Positions 20,882-33,440 of a DNA stretch of 64,000 bases are shown in pieces. Both the position numbers and the translations under genes were made by a program. The stretch is from positions 5,077,045-5,141,044 of the forward strand of contig CM119264.1 of NCBI GenBank assembly GCA_051294375.1, written 5' to 3'. The stretch's first letter is position 1. The number at the start of each line of letters is the position of its first letter. Source of the stretch: Paraspadella gotoi. Lineage: Eukaryota > Chaetognatha. Under the pieces are notes generated by a model. The model did not search any database. It was given only the letters and a program-made list of their open reading frames with translations, and was not told the DNA's origin.

Positions 20882-23800
20882 ATATGTTTGCTCAACCTGT
20901 TTTTATTGAAAAACTAAAAAAAGATCTGTTTTCGCTTCCTCCTCACCACAAATGGAACGCTTAAATCTCTCGTCTTGAACCTATCTATCTCTGCTCTCGC
21001 GATCTTTAACTCGAATCAGTACTATTGCTGTCCTCCCATGATGTCGCATCTTTTCTAATCTTCGATGCATATCCCTCGTTTCCTCTTCTCTCGTCTCCCT
21101 CCCCTTTGATTCTGCTACTCCCTTCAGTATTCCCTGTTTCCTGATCACTCTGCCGCTCTCTCATAATCTAGTTCCCGACTTGCAGCCATAACTACGCTTG
21201 CCGCTGCGCACTCTCCTCCGCCGCTTTCTTCACGTAGTTATGCTTCTCGAAGCCCTGCTCTCTCTCTCTCTCCTCATCTCTCTGTCCCTGCTCCTTTTCC
21301 TATTCTCACTGTCCACAAAAAAATATCATTTTTTACTTTCGAATGGCGAACATCTTCTGTATATCAGTGAGTCCAGGCTCGGCTGAATTTTAATTCACAG
21401 CTCTTTTCCTGGCCAAAAATTTTATATCTGTGCCTTTTTACTCTGTCTGATACTCCTTGCCTTCTTATCGGACAAGTAGGGCTTTTTTTTAACCACCTGT
21501 TTTATTGGTAGATCGGACGATAAAATTGTAACAAAATTGAGAGACTGCCAAATAGCTAAACGGTACAATTTTCTATGCACTATCGTCTTGGACTTCTGTT
21601 ACCTTGTTGAAATTCGGTTATCATCACACTCATTGTCACACCAGAGTCCAGGGCTAGGTTTACCTACTTATTTTTCCAGTTTAAGAGGAATTTAAGAGCA
21701 ACAACGCATAATCGTCTAAATCAGAATGACAAAACAATCTGTTTCTAGTTTTTGGTATTACATTTTGTGCTGTGATTGTTTGCGGTTTAGAGATCTCAAG
21801 GGACATTTTGGGAAAGCATCGTTCTAAGGAACTTTAGGTTATTTTTTAAAGAGAATTGTGAACTTTAGAGCTATATAAAATGATTTTTATTAATTAAAAG
21901 TTGGAATATTAGTAATGTATCGGAAAAAACAACATTTGTTTGGAGAATGATAATAGCGAACTGAGAAATAATTTTGTTTTTGAGAAATCAATGTTTATGT
22001 TGCCAATCGATTATTGTCACTCTGATGTTTATTTTTTGATTTATTTATCTTTTTATGCAATTATATTCTCGTGAGTCTGGGCTGAGAAAAAATTTTTTTT
22101 TTAATTGTTTCGTTTTTTTCTTTTTTTTTTTTTGTTCTATTAGAGATATTGCAAGAGGAATTGGAGGACAGTTTCTTATACATTTGCTATTAATTTATTA
22201 TGAATCATTGGCTTTGAATAATACATACTGTAATGTGTGTATGGTAATTGATACGGAGTGAGCAAGTGATGGTTTAGTAAGAGTTGATGCAGGAAACAAG
22301 AGAAGCGACATACGAGAGAGTGAGGCACAAGAGTGAGAGCTCGAGAGCAAGCTAAAAGTGATGAGAGAAATCTGATCTGGTCTGTTTTAAGATGCAAGGT
22401 TGCACGTTCGAGGCTACCACAAAAATACTCTTTTTTTTCTCCGTAACCAGGAGAGTCAGATAAGAAAGGAATTTACTGTGACTGACAGTGGAAATGGGGC
22501 ATGGAGGAAGAGAAAGACAGAAAAAGAAGAGTCCAGCAACTGTTCGGACACAAGAGTGACATACAGATTACTCATATGGTAACTTTATGCCAGGACTCTA
22601 ACTATTCGATCACCAGATACAAATGACCTATGAATATGAATAATAGTAAGTGGTTGATTTATCAATAAATATCGTGTATTGCAGGACTACCCAATGGCCA
22701 CCTTTATAAATTAAACCTAATATTCACAAATGGAGGCACGTCTCATGATTCAATTGAAAAAATGACGCCACTAAAATATTAGCACTGAGGAGGGTAAATA
22801 TGGAAAAACTTTTTGATAGTAACAATATTTCTGCCAGAAGTATTACCAAACCTCTTGAGTACGACACAGTTAGCCAAAATTTTAAGAAAAAAATTTAAAA
22901 TATATTAGAGCTTAGCAGAGATTTTTTATTATAAAAAAATTTATGGACCCAACTTTTTAAGCTCGGTTTTAAGATTATTCTTTTTGACTTGCTTATAATG
23001 GCATAGCCAGACAACCAGGCAACGTCCTATAATCCTAAAAAGCCATTTATCCTATATAATGGAAAAGTTATCCCATGTGACCGCTCACATGAAGAGACAT
23101 GTCGTTGGGATGAGTTCGCGAGGTAGCGGTAAGTAATTATAAAGGTTGAAGATTAGCTTCTTAGGCTTCTCAAATAAAGATCGACGCGTATTAGTTCAGG
23201 GACAAGATAAAAAGTGTTTGGCTAGCATCTTGCGTGGCTCTTAATAATCTCGTAGGCGGCATCTAAAATATATTGAAAAAACTACAATTAATTAATAAAT
23301 TACAAATTGATCTTTTCTTCCTATTAAAACCTACTTCTACTGCTTGATTCCAGTTGGATGGAATTCCAGCTCAAATGAACTAATTTTTAAATCAACAGAC
23401 AAAATTTTCAACTCAATTGATTCATCAACGCATAATGTAATAAGAAGTCAAAGGTACATGGAGGATGAAGACAGGAGCATATGAGACAGACATCAATGTT
23501 TGAAGTTTTGAATATTCAAACGACAGGCTTAAACAGAGGAGATTCCGATTGCATTGTTTTTTAGAGATAATGTTGTTTACACATGTTAAAGATAACCAAT
23601 CTTCTTTTCTAGTGTTGAGAAGTTTATGTCAAGCATTTATGTACTTTAACTGGTATCTTGAGAGCTTTAAGGAGATTGTTCGATCTTAATTTTTCACTCA
23701 TAATACATTCAGCGGAGCTCAATGCCCACTAGGAATGAAGAAAAATAAAAAATGAAAAATCAACTGTACGGAAAATTATTTTTTCTTAACTGCATAGTTT

Positions 23801-24160
23801 TCTACGTAGACTGTACATCCGCGTCATAGTATCGTTAGTATATTTTAAAATGTTGTTTGTTCTAAATGTATACAGTCATACCTTTCTCCAAGTCGAGAGT
23901 GCGACCGCAGGTTTCTGAACATTTGAAATTAAACACTCCAGTTTCGTTTTGTCTTATTCTATGAAAGGAAAATTTGATTTTGGCATGTTATTTTTAACAC
24001 GTGCTAAATGTTTTTATTTATAACCAGGTCTTAGCTTAAATTTTAACCCCACCCAATAATTTTTAAAACCCTACAACCCCAAAGCTATCTGTAACCCAAA
24101 TCCCCAATCTAAATCATCAACTAATTAATGATAATAGATGTCAAAGGTATACTTTTACTC
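20882..24160. other. AT-rich and CT-rich spacer, no gene recognised
   Basis: Open frames here are short and of simple composition. Pyrimidine-rich segments at 20990-21310 include splice-like TGCAG sites, but no pair of exons in compatible phase was found. Confidence 0.4.
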
Positions 24161-24164
24161 AATA

Positions 24165-24375
24165 ATGAAATGGGGCTTCCCTGGGGGCAAATAGCGCCGA
24201 AATGGAGGCGTTTCTGGTAAAATAAGGCCGAAATGGGGTATTCTGAGAAAACATGTCGAATGGAGTTCCGGAAAAATAAGGCCAACATGAGGGCGTTCTT
24301 GAAAAAAAGACGAAATGCAGGTGTTTTGGAAAAAATATGGTTGAAATGGGGATTTCATGGGAAAATTAGGCCAGC
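24165..24375. repeat. ~33-36-base minisatellite
   Basis: Six imperfect units with the consensus GCCGAAATGGGG.GTTCTGG then AAAAATAAG lie head to tail; they differ by substitutions and small gaps. The overlapping frames on both strands are a by-product of the repeat. Confidence 0.75.
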
Positions 24376-24540
24376 CAAAAATGTTTTCTTCTTTTTTTTC
24401 GTGAATAGAAAATTAATTCCTCATTTTTTGCTTTTGTGTTTGTTTTTTATCCTTTTTTTTTGTTTTTGGTTTGTTTTATTAAAAACTTTGCAAAAAATTA
24501 GTTTCGGTTCCAATTATTCAAACTCTCTGACAAGTGTTAA

Positions 24541-25690
24541 ATGATAGAAAACGGCCCCGAACCAGCCCCACCGCCAAAACTCGATCCTACCCTCTCGCAC
24601 CTATGACAGGTCCATGACCCGACCTTAATCGTGCATCGTCCCTCATCATTTGCCCCGCCGGTGGGAGCGGCGGGGGGGGGGCGCGCCAGCAATACAGCTC
24701 GCTAAAATTAGCGTGATTTTTTGTTTTTTTTGAGTCTCTTTCCCCTTTTACTTACTTTTCCATTATTTCTTCTTTCCTTATTCTATCCCTCACACTTATT
24801 TTTTTTCCCTGTACTTCAATTTCACTTTTTATTAAATTCTAACTAACTTATTAATTTCTTTAGTTAACGGGATTATTTTCAGTTTATGTTTTAAGTTTCT
24901 TCCCTCACCCCAATGGCACAAAAATACTCATTTTTCCCAGGGCGGAGAGTCAGACGTATGTGGAAGGTGGGGCCGGTTATCTGTTTTTGTTGTTCTAATC
25001 TTTTTTTTACAAATTATATCTCTCGTGTGTTGGGGTTGGGTAACAAGTATGCTGATGTATTGTTTAAGAGCAAAAAAAAAATTTTGTGCTGTTGGCTCTC
25101 TTCTCTCTCCTCACTCTCCCGCACTTCATTTTTTTTTTTTCTCAATAGGACCTTGTTACTCATTTCTACTCTTTCTTTTCCTATTCTCTTCTTGTGGCCG
25201 ATTGTTCCCTCATTGTTTCCTGGTTTCATTAATACATAATTTTCTATTTTTATACAAACAATAACGTTTTTTTTTAATCACATTCTTGTAACATGAATGA
25301 AGCCTAACATATCTAGGCGACCTGCATTTAATAGAAACCTACGTTGTTCGTTAAACCACTAATACACTTCTTTTAGGGTTTTAATTTCAAAACGAAACGG
25401 GAAAAAGAATTTAATCAGATAACAGATTACTACATACATATACTAACTTGTGGGATCTTTATAGTTTTTTCCTTTTCTGTTTCGGTTTGTGGGATTTGGG
25501 ATTTAGGGAAACAAAGTTTGGAAGAGAGTTTACATGAAATAAGAAAATCGTCTGCTTAAATCTTCTCAACTTGTTCTCATATACTACATATTCTAAATAT
25601 AAGAAAGATAATATTTCCCGACAAAACATTATAATAATAATAGAATACTCTGTGTAATCGTCGTAATCTGGTAATCTCTCAAACAACGAT
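24541..25690. other. spacer with a GC-rich patch (24541-24710)
   Basis: The patch contains GCCCCGCCGGTGGGAGCGGC followed by a run of G. A comparable G run with GGCGGCC occurs at 27918-27950. The remainder is T-rich with no gene. Confidence 0.35.
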
Positions 25691-26160
25691 TGCTATCTCT
25701 TGACACCTTAGTCTGAAAGAGAGATAAACCGTAGTAAGAGAGAGAGCAGAGAGAGAAGAGATAGAGCGTTTTTGTTGGAGAAGAGAAGAGAAGGAGAGAG
25801 AGACGAAGAGAGAGGAGGAGAGAGAGGAGCGAGCTCCACAACTTTCAGTATCCGAGCACGCCTCGGTAATGTCCAGAAAAGAAAGCTTAACACAAAAGTG
25901 GGATTTGCGAAGTCGCAAATGAACATCTCTGTCCCCGGCCATCCTCAATTAATGTTGACTATCTTTCTACTCTCCGCTTGTCTCAGGTCGTCACTCTCCT
26001 CAATTGTTCACTCTCTCTCTTCCTCTTTCTCTCTCTCAAAAACTTACTTCAACAGAGACAAATATTGAGTTGTCTACAACACTCGATGAAGGCTCTAATA
26101 ATGAAAGAGCCCGAAACATGTCTGACTAAAAATTGTGTAAATAATCGTTGTCAAACAAAA
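25690..26160. other. GA-rich tract, short palindrome and hairpin-like motif
   Basis: A (GA)-rich tract at 25725-25835 is followed by TTTGCGAAGTCGCAAA (palindromic, near 25904). At 26085-26145 the words GATGAAGGCTC and GAGCCCGAAACATGT, with AATCGTTGTC further on, match one arm of the 29277-29455 palindrome, so this is probably a decayed partial copy. Confidence 0.5.
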
Positions 26161-28840
26161 CTGTTTTTCCTAAAATATGTTATTAAAAATTGGCAATGTC
26201 TTCAGCGTCAAAAATGAAAAAAAGGTCAAAATTTTCTTCTTCTTATTTATTATTAATTATTACTGGTACAACCAATATACCAATACAACCAATATATAAA
26301 ACTTTTTAATCATTTTTCATAGCTTTAACTAAAAATATTATAACATATTTTACAAAGGTTTTTTCAGTTTTTTTTCCGGCAAATTCAAAACTTTTCTTAA
26401 AATTTAAAAAATATGATTTGAAATTTTATATTTTTAGAAAGATATAACTATAGAAAAATTCAATTTATGATATTGTTATACAAAGGCAGCCAAAAAATAT
26501 TGTTCAATCGCTCAATCTTTTATGAAAGTTGCAAAATTTTATTTTTTTTTAGATTTAAAATAACTAATATATGATTTATTTATTTGTTAAATATTTTTGT
26601 ATTAAACAAACATTTAAATATATTATTTTTTATCTGTTTGGGATTGGGACGTTAGTGTTGTCTTCTGGAAATAGAGGGTGCATCTACACAACAACAGGTT
26701 AGATTACTTTCTGTTCCAGTTTTCTAATAGATAGTACATCCTTCCTGTTGGAAAATCATTAATGAGAAAACTCATATATCTACAAGGCCGAACAAAAAAG
26801 GGGGATGAAAAATTTTGGGGGGATTAAGATTATTTTTACCATAATACCATCATAACATTATTTTTATAGTTTTTGCTAATTTTAACCAATAAAACATAAA
26901 ATTTAAAAATTTTGTAATAATATTTTTTTTTCAATACTCCATTAATAATATAATTTTTTAGATTTAGATTATCAAAAACAAAAATTAATAAAAATTATTA
27001 ATAAATATGGAAAATATAGAATTTTTAATGTATAATTTTAATGAATTTTATAAAATCTAAGACTTAAAATAGTGAAACAAGTAATTTTGCAATTTCCGTT
27101 GGTCCGTATATAACTAAAATTTTAAAATTGGTTGTACCAAGTTCATTCTGTTTGAGTACTTAATAGTTGTAATGGAGCAAATACTGCTTCGTGATAGCCA
27201 TAGATTAACCAAATTTATACCAATAGTTTTTTTTTCTATAAATTTTATTCACTTATAATATCTTTCATTTTAAAGGAATCTAACTTGATTTATTTTTATA
27301 ATGCTTTTGGGTATTTTTTTCACAGGACAGTATATTTTTAAGCTGGAAATTTAAAATCTGCGTCTTAAATATAGTTTTTTATATTTTTGACCAACTTAAT
27401 AAAATAATTTTTAAAAAAGAATTAAATTTTTGCAAAGAATCCAAATCCGATCTTAAAATTTAGATATTTGCATTTTAAAATTGTAGCCTATTATATACTT
27501 ATTACTATATATAAATATAGCTCACTGGTGCCCACTAATGTATAAAATTAAAAAAATGATTTTTACTTTTATGTTTTATATGCTACTATACACTAAATAC
27601 ACACCCTTGCCTCAGGCGAGGATCACGGACACAGGGAGGCCCCAGTGAAGAGAGAAAAAAAGAAGGAAAGAAAAGAAGAAAAACCATATAACAGTATCTC
27701 TATTGCCGTTCATGGTTAAAAATAAACGCTAAATCTCATCTAGTCAGAGGGTTTAACAAATTTAGACTAGAGGAGAGGCAGAATGATTCTGGTTTTTAAA
27801 AAAATCAGTAAAACGCCAATGTCAGGTTGCAAGTCCTGGAGGCAGAAGTTTGATCACTGGAGGAATTTTCAAGGCAGAAAGTTGGTAATCGAAAACTAAA
27901 AACTAAAATTATGGAGAGCGGGGGGGGGGCGGCCAGGAGGCTATTTCTCTCGCCGCCCCTGGCGGTGACTCATACAATAGAGCAAATTCCAGCATTCACA
28001 GTAATGAGTTTAGATTTCCTCTGCACTCAAACAGGGAGATAAAAAAATTACCACGACGGGTCACAAAATACAAAGACTTCGTCGTTGTATTCGTCGTCGT
28101 CGTCTCTGTTCAAATCGTTTGAGCTCCGAAAATATATACTATATGATAGAGGGGTGTAGAGCGAAAATTAAATAAAAGGAATATGCATGATCTCACTTCG
28201 GCCCGTTCAACCTTTTTAGAGTTCTCACTTTTGATAAACAACCTTTATTTTCTTACCAATTCGCGCCCTCTTTTGTCAGTCTCGAGCTTCTTTCTTCGAA
28301 ACAGACCAAAGATCATCTGTAGGCGTCGCGTCGCCTCTCTCTCTCGAAAGAGCAAAAATGTTCCGACTTTTTTTATCGTTTTTTTTTTCCTTAAAAATAT
28401 TTCGGATTTATTTTCACGATCATTTAACAAAAAGTTTTTTTTTCTCTTTGGCGACCATCTTAAACTTTTACATTGCGTTTTGCAAAGCAAGTGACACCAA
28501 AGCAATAATTAATCTCAAAATTCTATTTTCAGTTTGATTTTTATTTCTTTTGTACTGTTTATTAAATTTTATCCTAATGTTAGTATGTAATGATGACAAA
28601 AAAATATATAGCATTATATAGGAATCAAGAATTTTAATCACCCTAAATATTACTTTGCTGTCACTTGTTTTGAAGTACATCGAGAGTCTATAGAATATTA
28701 ATTCATTGCGCTAAAGTGAGTAATCTGACTAATTTACAGTCAAAAGAATTTATCTTAAGCTGACCCTAAGCATGACGACGCTGTTTTTTAAACATGCGGG
28801 CGACGCCCAACAACCTTGGAGCTTGTTTTTCCGCAGAAAT
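26160..28840. other. AT-rich spacer with old repeat fragments
   Basis: About 26800-27000 resembles the AT-rich repeat family (TTTTTGCTAATTTTAACCAATAAAACAT). A C/G-run patch at 27915-27965 and a (GTC)n run at 28078-28105 are simple sequence. No gene is recognised. Confidence 0.4.
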
Positions 28841-28849
28841 AAATTCTAG

Positions 28850-30681
28850 ATGGATTTCAAACTCATCAACGCAATCGTCGTGGTCGTCATGACGACGGAT
28901 ATTTGTTTTGGTCTGACGTCGAAGGAATTAAAGAGAGACGCGGGTTGGTTCGAAGAGGAGGCCGAGGATTTGCTGGGTGAGTGTCGGTTGGAGGGGGAAT
29001 TTGGGTTGGTTCGTGGGAGAGGTGAGTTTCATTGAAAATGGGTCATTTAAGGGGGCGCTGTATGAGTTTACAGTATCTAGTTTTTCGAGAGGCAAATTTT
29101 CAACTCCCGGAAGTCCCGGTTTTACATCTAAACCTAATGATCTATTTTGCAGATGGATTAGAAAGACTAAGAAATCGGATCCATCTTTTGCTTATGGAAG
29201 AAAAAATTCAGTACCAACCTCATGTGAGTGCGTGAATTAGAGAGAGAAACAAAAAGTATTATAATTTATATAGTTTAAGGAAATATTTTTAATTGCCGAG
29301 ACAACGATTTTTATTGTTATTAAAACAGTACATGTTTCGGCTCTTTAATTCGAGCCTTCATCAGCATTTTGATGAAGGCTCGAATTAAATAGCCGAAACG
29401 TACTGTTTTAATAACATTAAAAATCGTCGTCTCGGCAATTAAAAATATTTCCTTAAATTCAAACTCACAACGAAAAGAGAGNNNNNNNNNNCAATTTATA
29501 TAGTATATGTAATTATGTATTTAAATATTCTATGTATCTTAGTATCATACAAATTGTCATAGTCAAAAAGTGAGAAATTAGTTTTTCTTTAATTTTTCGT
29601 TATATCAGCTGATGATTTTTTAAAACATGTATTATCTTTCGTATTTTGTAAAGAATTTTAAATGAATGTTTTCAATCAACCTCCTGGCAGAACAAAAACG
29701 ATAAAGAAAGAGAATTCTCGGCAAATTTTTATGCTCGACGGTCAGAAACGAGGTGAGAAAAAGAGGAATGGTAAGGTGAGGTAAGGTACAGGTAATGTTA
29801 AAGAGGGAAAGGAATGGGTTTGAATTATGCTAAAAACAACTTTGTAAAAACAGGACATTATTAAAAGTAACAAAGATGGGTGTGCGACGATGAGTATTGA
29901 TCAATTTATCTGATCATATGATCATGATAGCTACGTCAATACTCCAGATGATCTATGGTGATTATTGATGAAAATGCTTATGAGTAAATCTACAGCGCGA
30001 CAGAGATATATGTTTTAAGTATATCTCTCGCGACAATGGTCCTAGTCGTAGTAAAGCGGTGAACACAATACAATGAAGAGACTTGATTCGGTGAAACCAA
30101 ACGAAGTGTAAAAAGAAGAAGAGAAAGATGGAAATAAAAAGATCACTGAAAAATAAAACATTGCTGAGTCGAGACTCGAGACACGTCCTATTTCTAAATC
30201 TATAAAATTCGATAGCAAAATTGACGCTAATATAGCTGTAGTTATCGACTATGGGTATTTTTGCCCCTAATGACGGTTGCCAGGTCGACGCCCGACGCTT
30301 GCTAAGGAAAATCCGTTGCTAAACCGGTCGCCGTAGCTCCAAACTCAAACCACCATTGATCTTCATTCTTCTTAACCGTAGCACGGGGAAAATGTTTTGA
30401 AAAAGATGTTGCCCTCGCTTTCTATCTCTCGCTGCTTTGCCTAATATCAAATATTTTCCTCAAGGTTTTTCATTTCATTTTTTTAAATGCGTTTTGGAGT
30501 TACAATTGCACATTGTAAAACCGAACAATGGTTTCTCGACCCTGCTTTCCGACCTCGATCGTACCTTTAAACTTCTGTTATAAATTGAGGATAAAATTTC
30601 ATTTACAAATGTGTATTCGTCTAATTCAGTGAACAAAAATCTACGAGTAGTGCAGCGATACTCTCGTGTTACATCTGTTCT

Positions 30682-30780
<99 letters not shown>

Positions 30781-31172
30781 CTCTTCCGCAGGATCGGGGC
30801 GAAGATTGCAAATATTTTGCCATCTTTTTGTTTTTTCTTAAGAACCCCATTATGAAGATTTTCTCCTCACTCTCAAATCTCTGCTCTTCTTCTCTCTTTC
30901 TCTTTCCTCTACGTCTCTCTCTTGTCTCTCTCTCTCTCTCTCTCTTCTTGATTTTCCTCTCTGATTTAGTGAAAAAATTGGAAAAAACAGAAAATGGGAT
31001 AAAATTGGGTCCCGCCTTTGGAATATTTTCTTTTTTTTTCCTGTGGAAAGAGGAACGAAAATGCCGGTTTCCTGTAAATACACATAAGCAATTTTCTCCT
31101 CTGTGCAGGTACTTTCAATTTCTTCCGATCTACTTTCCTCCATCCATAACTCAATTTTACTTCGGCCGTTAG
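28850..31172 (+). CDS. putative secreted peptide precursor, four exons, 107 aa
   Basis: Exons 28850-28976, 29153-29223, 29691-29752 and 31109-31172 have GT/AG borders, join in phases 1, 0 and 2, and total 324 bases including a TAG stop. The product starts MDFKLINAIVVVVMTTDICFG, a clear hydrophobic signal peptide. A dibasic KR follows at residues 28-29, then an acidic helix-forming stretch (WFEEEAEDLL, LERLRNRIHLLLMEEK), a dibasic RR near residue 82, and a C-terminus ending ITQFYFGR before the stop. A terminal GR after an aromatic residue is the usual amidation and cleavage signal. Size, signal, dibasic sites and a possible amidation site fit a neuropeptide or peptide-hormone precursor, but no known family is recognised. 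Exons 1-3 are well supported; exon 4 is chosen by phase and a good acceptor (CTCCTCTGTGCAG), and an alternative acceptor exists at 30789. Confidence 0.5.
29277..29455. mobile_element. long near-perfect palindrome (MITE-like hairpin)
   Basis: Arms of about 80-85 bases read AAGGAAATATTTTTAATTGC..GACAACGATTTTTATTGTTA.. and the complement, meeting at ATCAGCATTTTGATGAAGG. Only a few mismatches separate the arms. It lies in the second intron of the peptide-like gene, just before a 10-N gap. It contains no frame. Confidence 0.85.
30688..30780 (+). repeat. (CT)n microsatellite
   Basis: Ninety bases of CT dinucleotides with a few breaks. Similar (CT)n or (GA)n tracts lie at 30925-30950, 31680-31750, 32392-32460, 33009-33090, 33632-33653, 41200-41270 and 58424-58475. 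Confidence 0.9.
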
Positions 31173-32411
31173 AGGCATGGAGCGGGAAAGAGCGATGGCC
31201 GAGCTAATATCATTTACTCCGCCGGGAGAGTTAATTTTAATCCGCTCTCGCCCAGGAGGGGGAGGTGAAAAAAAGAGAAAATGAAAGCCTCTCGCAAAAG
31301 GCGAAAAGGAACAAAGGGGGAAAAAGTTTGTTTTAAAGATGAAAAGCGATTAGGAAAAGAAAAGATAGTTAATTTCCCGACTAAATACAACTGATAGGGA
31401 GAAAGAGAAAGAAAAGACAAAACGGAGATCTGAAAAATATGATTACGCACCATACGTACGTGGAGCATTACACTTTCTCTATCGCTTTTCCTCCCAAAAT
31501 CGGTTTCTTACCAAAAACAATTGTTGACACTTGTGATTAGAAAGATTGCCATGTACAAACTTATGCAAACTTGAAGGGCGCAGGAAAAGCTACTTTTGCC
31601 AACAATTAGCTACAATTACCTCTTTTTGTCTAAGTAGTTTACGATCGTGATTGCATATTTTCTTTAAAAAGTAGGATCTCTCTCTCTCTCTTCCTCTCTC
31701 TCTCTTCTACCTGTCTCTCTCATCGTCCTTCTCTCTCTCTCTTCTCTCTCCCTTTTCCTCTCTTTTTTCTCTACAGATTTCACTTTTGTCCCCTCTTTTC
31801 TTCGCCCTCATAGGAAGAGAGAGAGAGAGAGAAAAGGCGCGAATTAATTCTTTCGGCGGAAACGGCGTCGTAACGAGAACGCCAACGATCGAATTTTCCT
31901 GTTTTAAGGAGGGAATTTCTTTTTTCTTTTTTTCTTTTTTTTTCTTTTTAGCGACCAAATCAAAAACTTTTTTATGAGTTAAGAAGGGAAAAGCGGGGGG
32001 GCGGGGCACGGGGAGGCGCGGGGGAAATAAAAGTGCAAAAGACGATTCTAAGGAGGAACGGAAAGTAAAAAGCTGAAAGTCTTTCTCTTTTCATTTTTTT
32101 CTTTCCTTTATCCTTTATTTAAAGCAGCTTGTTTATAGACTTCCTCCTTTCTTCTCTCAATCAACCCCCCCCAATGCCGGTTCCATCCCGGAGGGTCCGC
32201 CACCTTTTTAACTTTAATTTGAAGCGGCGAGCTTCTTTTCCTCCTCCGCCGCTCCGGACGAATCTTCGCAATAAAATTTCCTCTTAATTATAATAAATTT
32301 CTCTTTGGTCCCTTTTTATTCTCTACGAATCCTCGTCGCCCCTGAGAAAATGCGAGTAAAGCGTGTAGAGTCATCTCTCTGCTCTCCTCTCTCTCTCTCT
32401 CTCCCTCTCTC

Positions 32412-32462
<51 letters not shown>

Positions 32463-33050
32463 GGTCCCCCGTTTGCTCAGTCGCTAACGCCTCCTCATCC
32501 TCTAATGTATTTACTTATGTCATTAATGAATGACAGGTTTCCGTCGTCGTCGTCGCGTCTTCCTGTTCCGTAATTTGGTTCTCTCTGGAGTTGAACCGAG
32601 ACGGGAATTTAAATTAATCTTTTTTTTTTCTTTAAAAAAAAAAGACGCATTTAAATTTAATCTGCAAAAAAAAGACGGTTGCTACTATACACATATACAA
32701 AGCTTTGGGAAAGTGGAATATTTCCACGTATTCAATTATCTTTCCCATAATAGGAATCGAATATCAAGGAAAGAAAGAGAAGCCTTCGGCTTCGGGTTTC
32801 GTGACGAGGAATTGAGAAAAAATCCGATCCGAAAAAATAATTTGACAAGAAAGAGAAAAAATTAAGGAGGAGAAAGTTTAATTTATGTAATTCGGTTGCG
32901 TGTTTTTTGTTTTGTTTTATATGTATTTACGAATTAAGGAACGTTATAAAAGGGATTGGAAAAAATATATCTAATAGCAGGAAATGGAAAATGAGTATGA
33001 GGGGGTTATGAAAGAGAGAGAGAGAGAGAGAGGATGAGATGAGAGATGAT

Positions 33051-33084
<34 letters not shown>

Positions 33085-33440
33085 AGAATTTGAATGAATT
33101 GTTATTAAGAAACGGCTGGCCACATGCCCCAAAAGCTACATCAATTACAAATGAGAGAGGGAGGGAGAGGGAGAGAGAGAGAGGATCGAATGCGTACCGT
33201 CGGCGGTCGGACGTAGACGCGGGTGGCGTCAGTTGATAGGCGTGATGTACCCTGAATGTGAAGGAAGCCGTCGAGGAAGAGAGAGGAAGACGAGAAGAGG
33301 GCGCCGGCATGCCAAGCGGCGAGGCAGAGCTAGGGATGACCATGAGGAGGGACAACGATCTGGCTGAGAGAGTGGAGAGAGATAAAATGCTCGTTATAGG
33401 GTATGTGTTTATTCCTTACTCATCCCAGCCTGAGCTTTAA
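31173..33440. other. downstream region of the peptide-like gene; simple repeats, no second gene
   Basis: The stretch holds several (CT)n/(GA)n tracts and GC-richer blocks (31170-31260, 31840-31920, 32165-32330, 33100-33330). Open frames are caused by the simple repeats. The blocks could be regulatory or UTR sequence, but nothing specific supports that. Confidence 0.35.

Noticed and set aside
30666-31172. 168-codon plus-strand frame beginning with a Leu/Ser run
   Set aside because: Most of it is translated (CT)n. Only the last 21 codons are used, as exon 4 of the peptide-like gene.
9506-31172. Receptor-like gene and peptide-like gene as a ligand-receptor pair
   Set aside because: They share only strand and a 15-kb distance; no sequence evidence links them.
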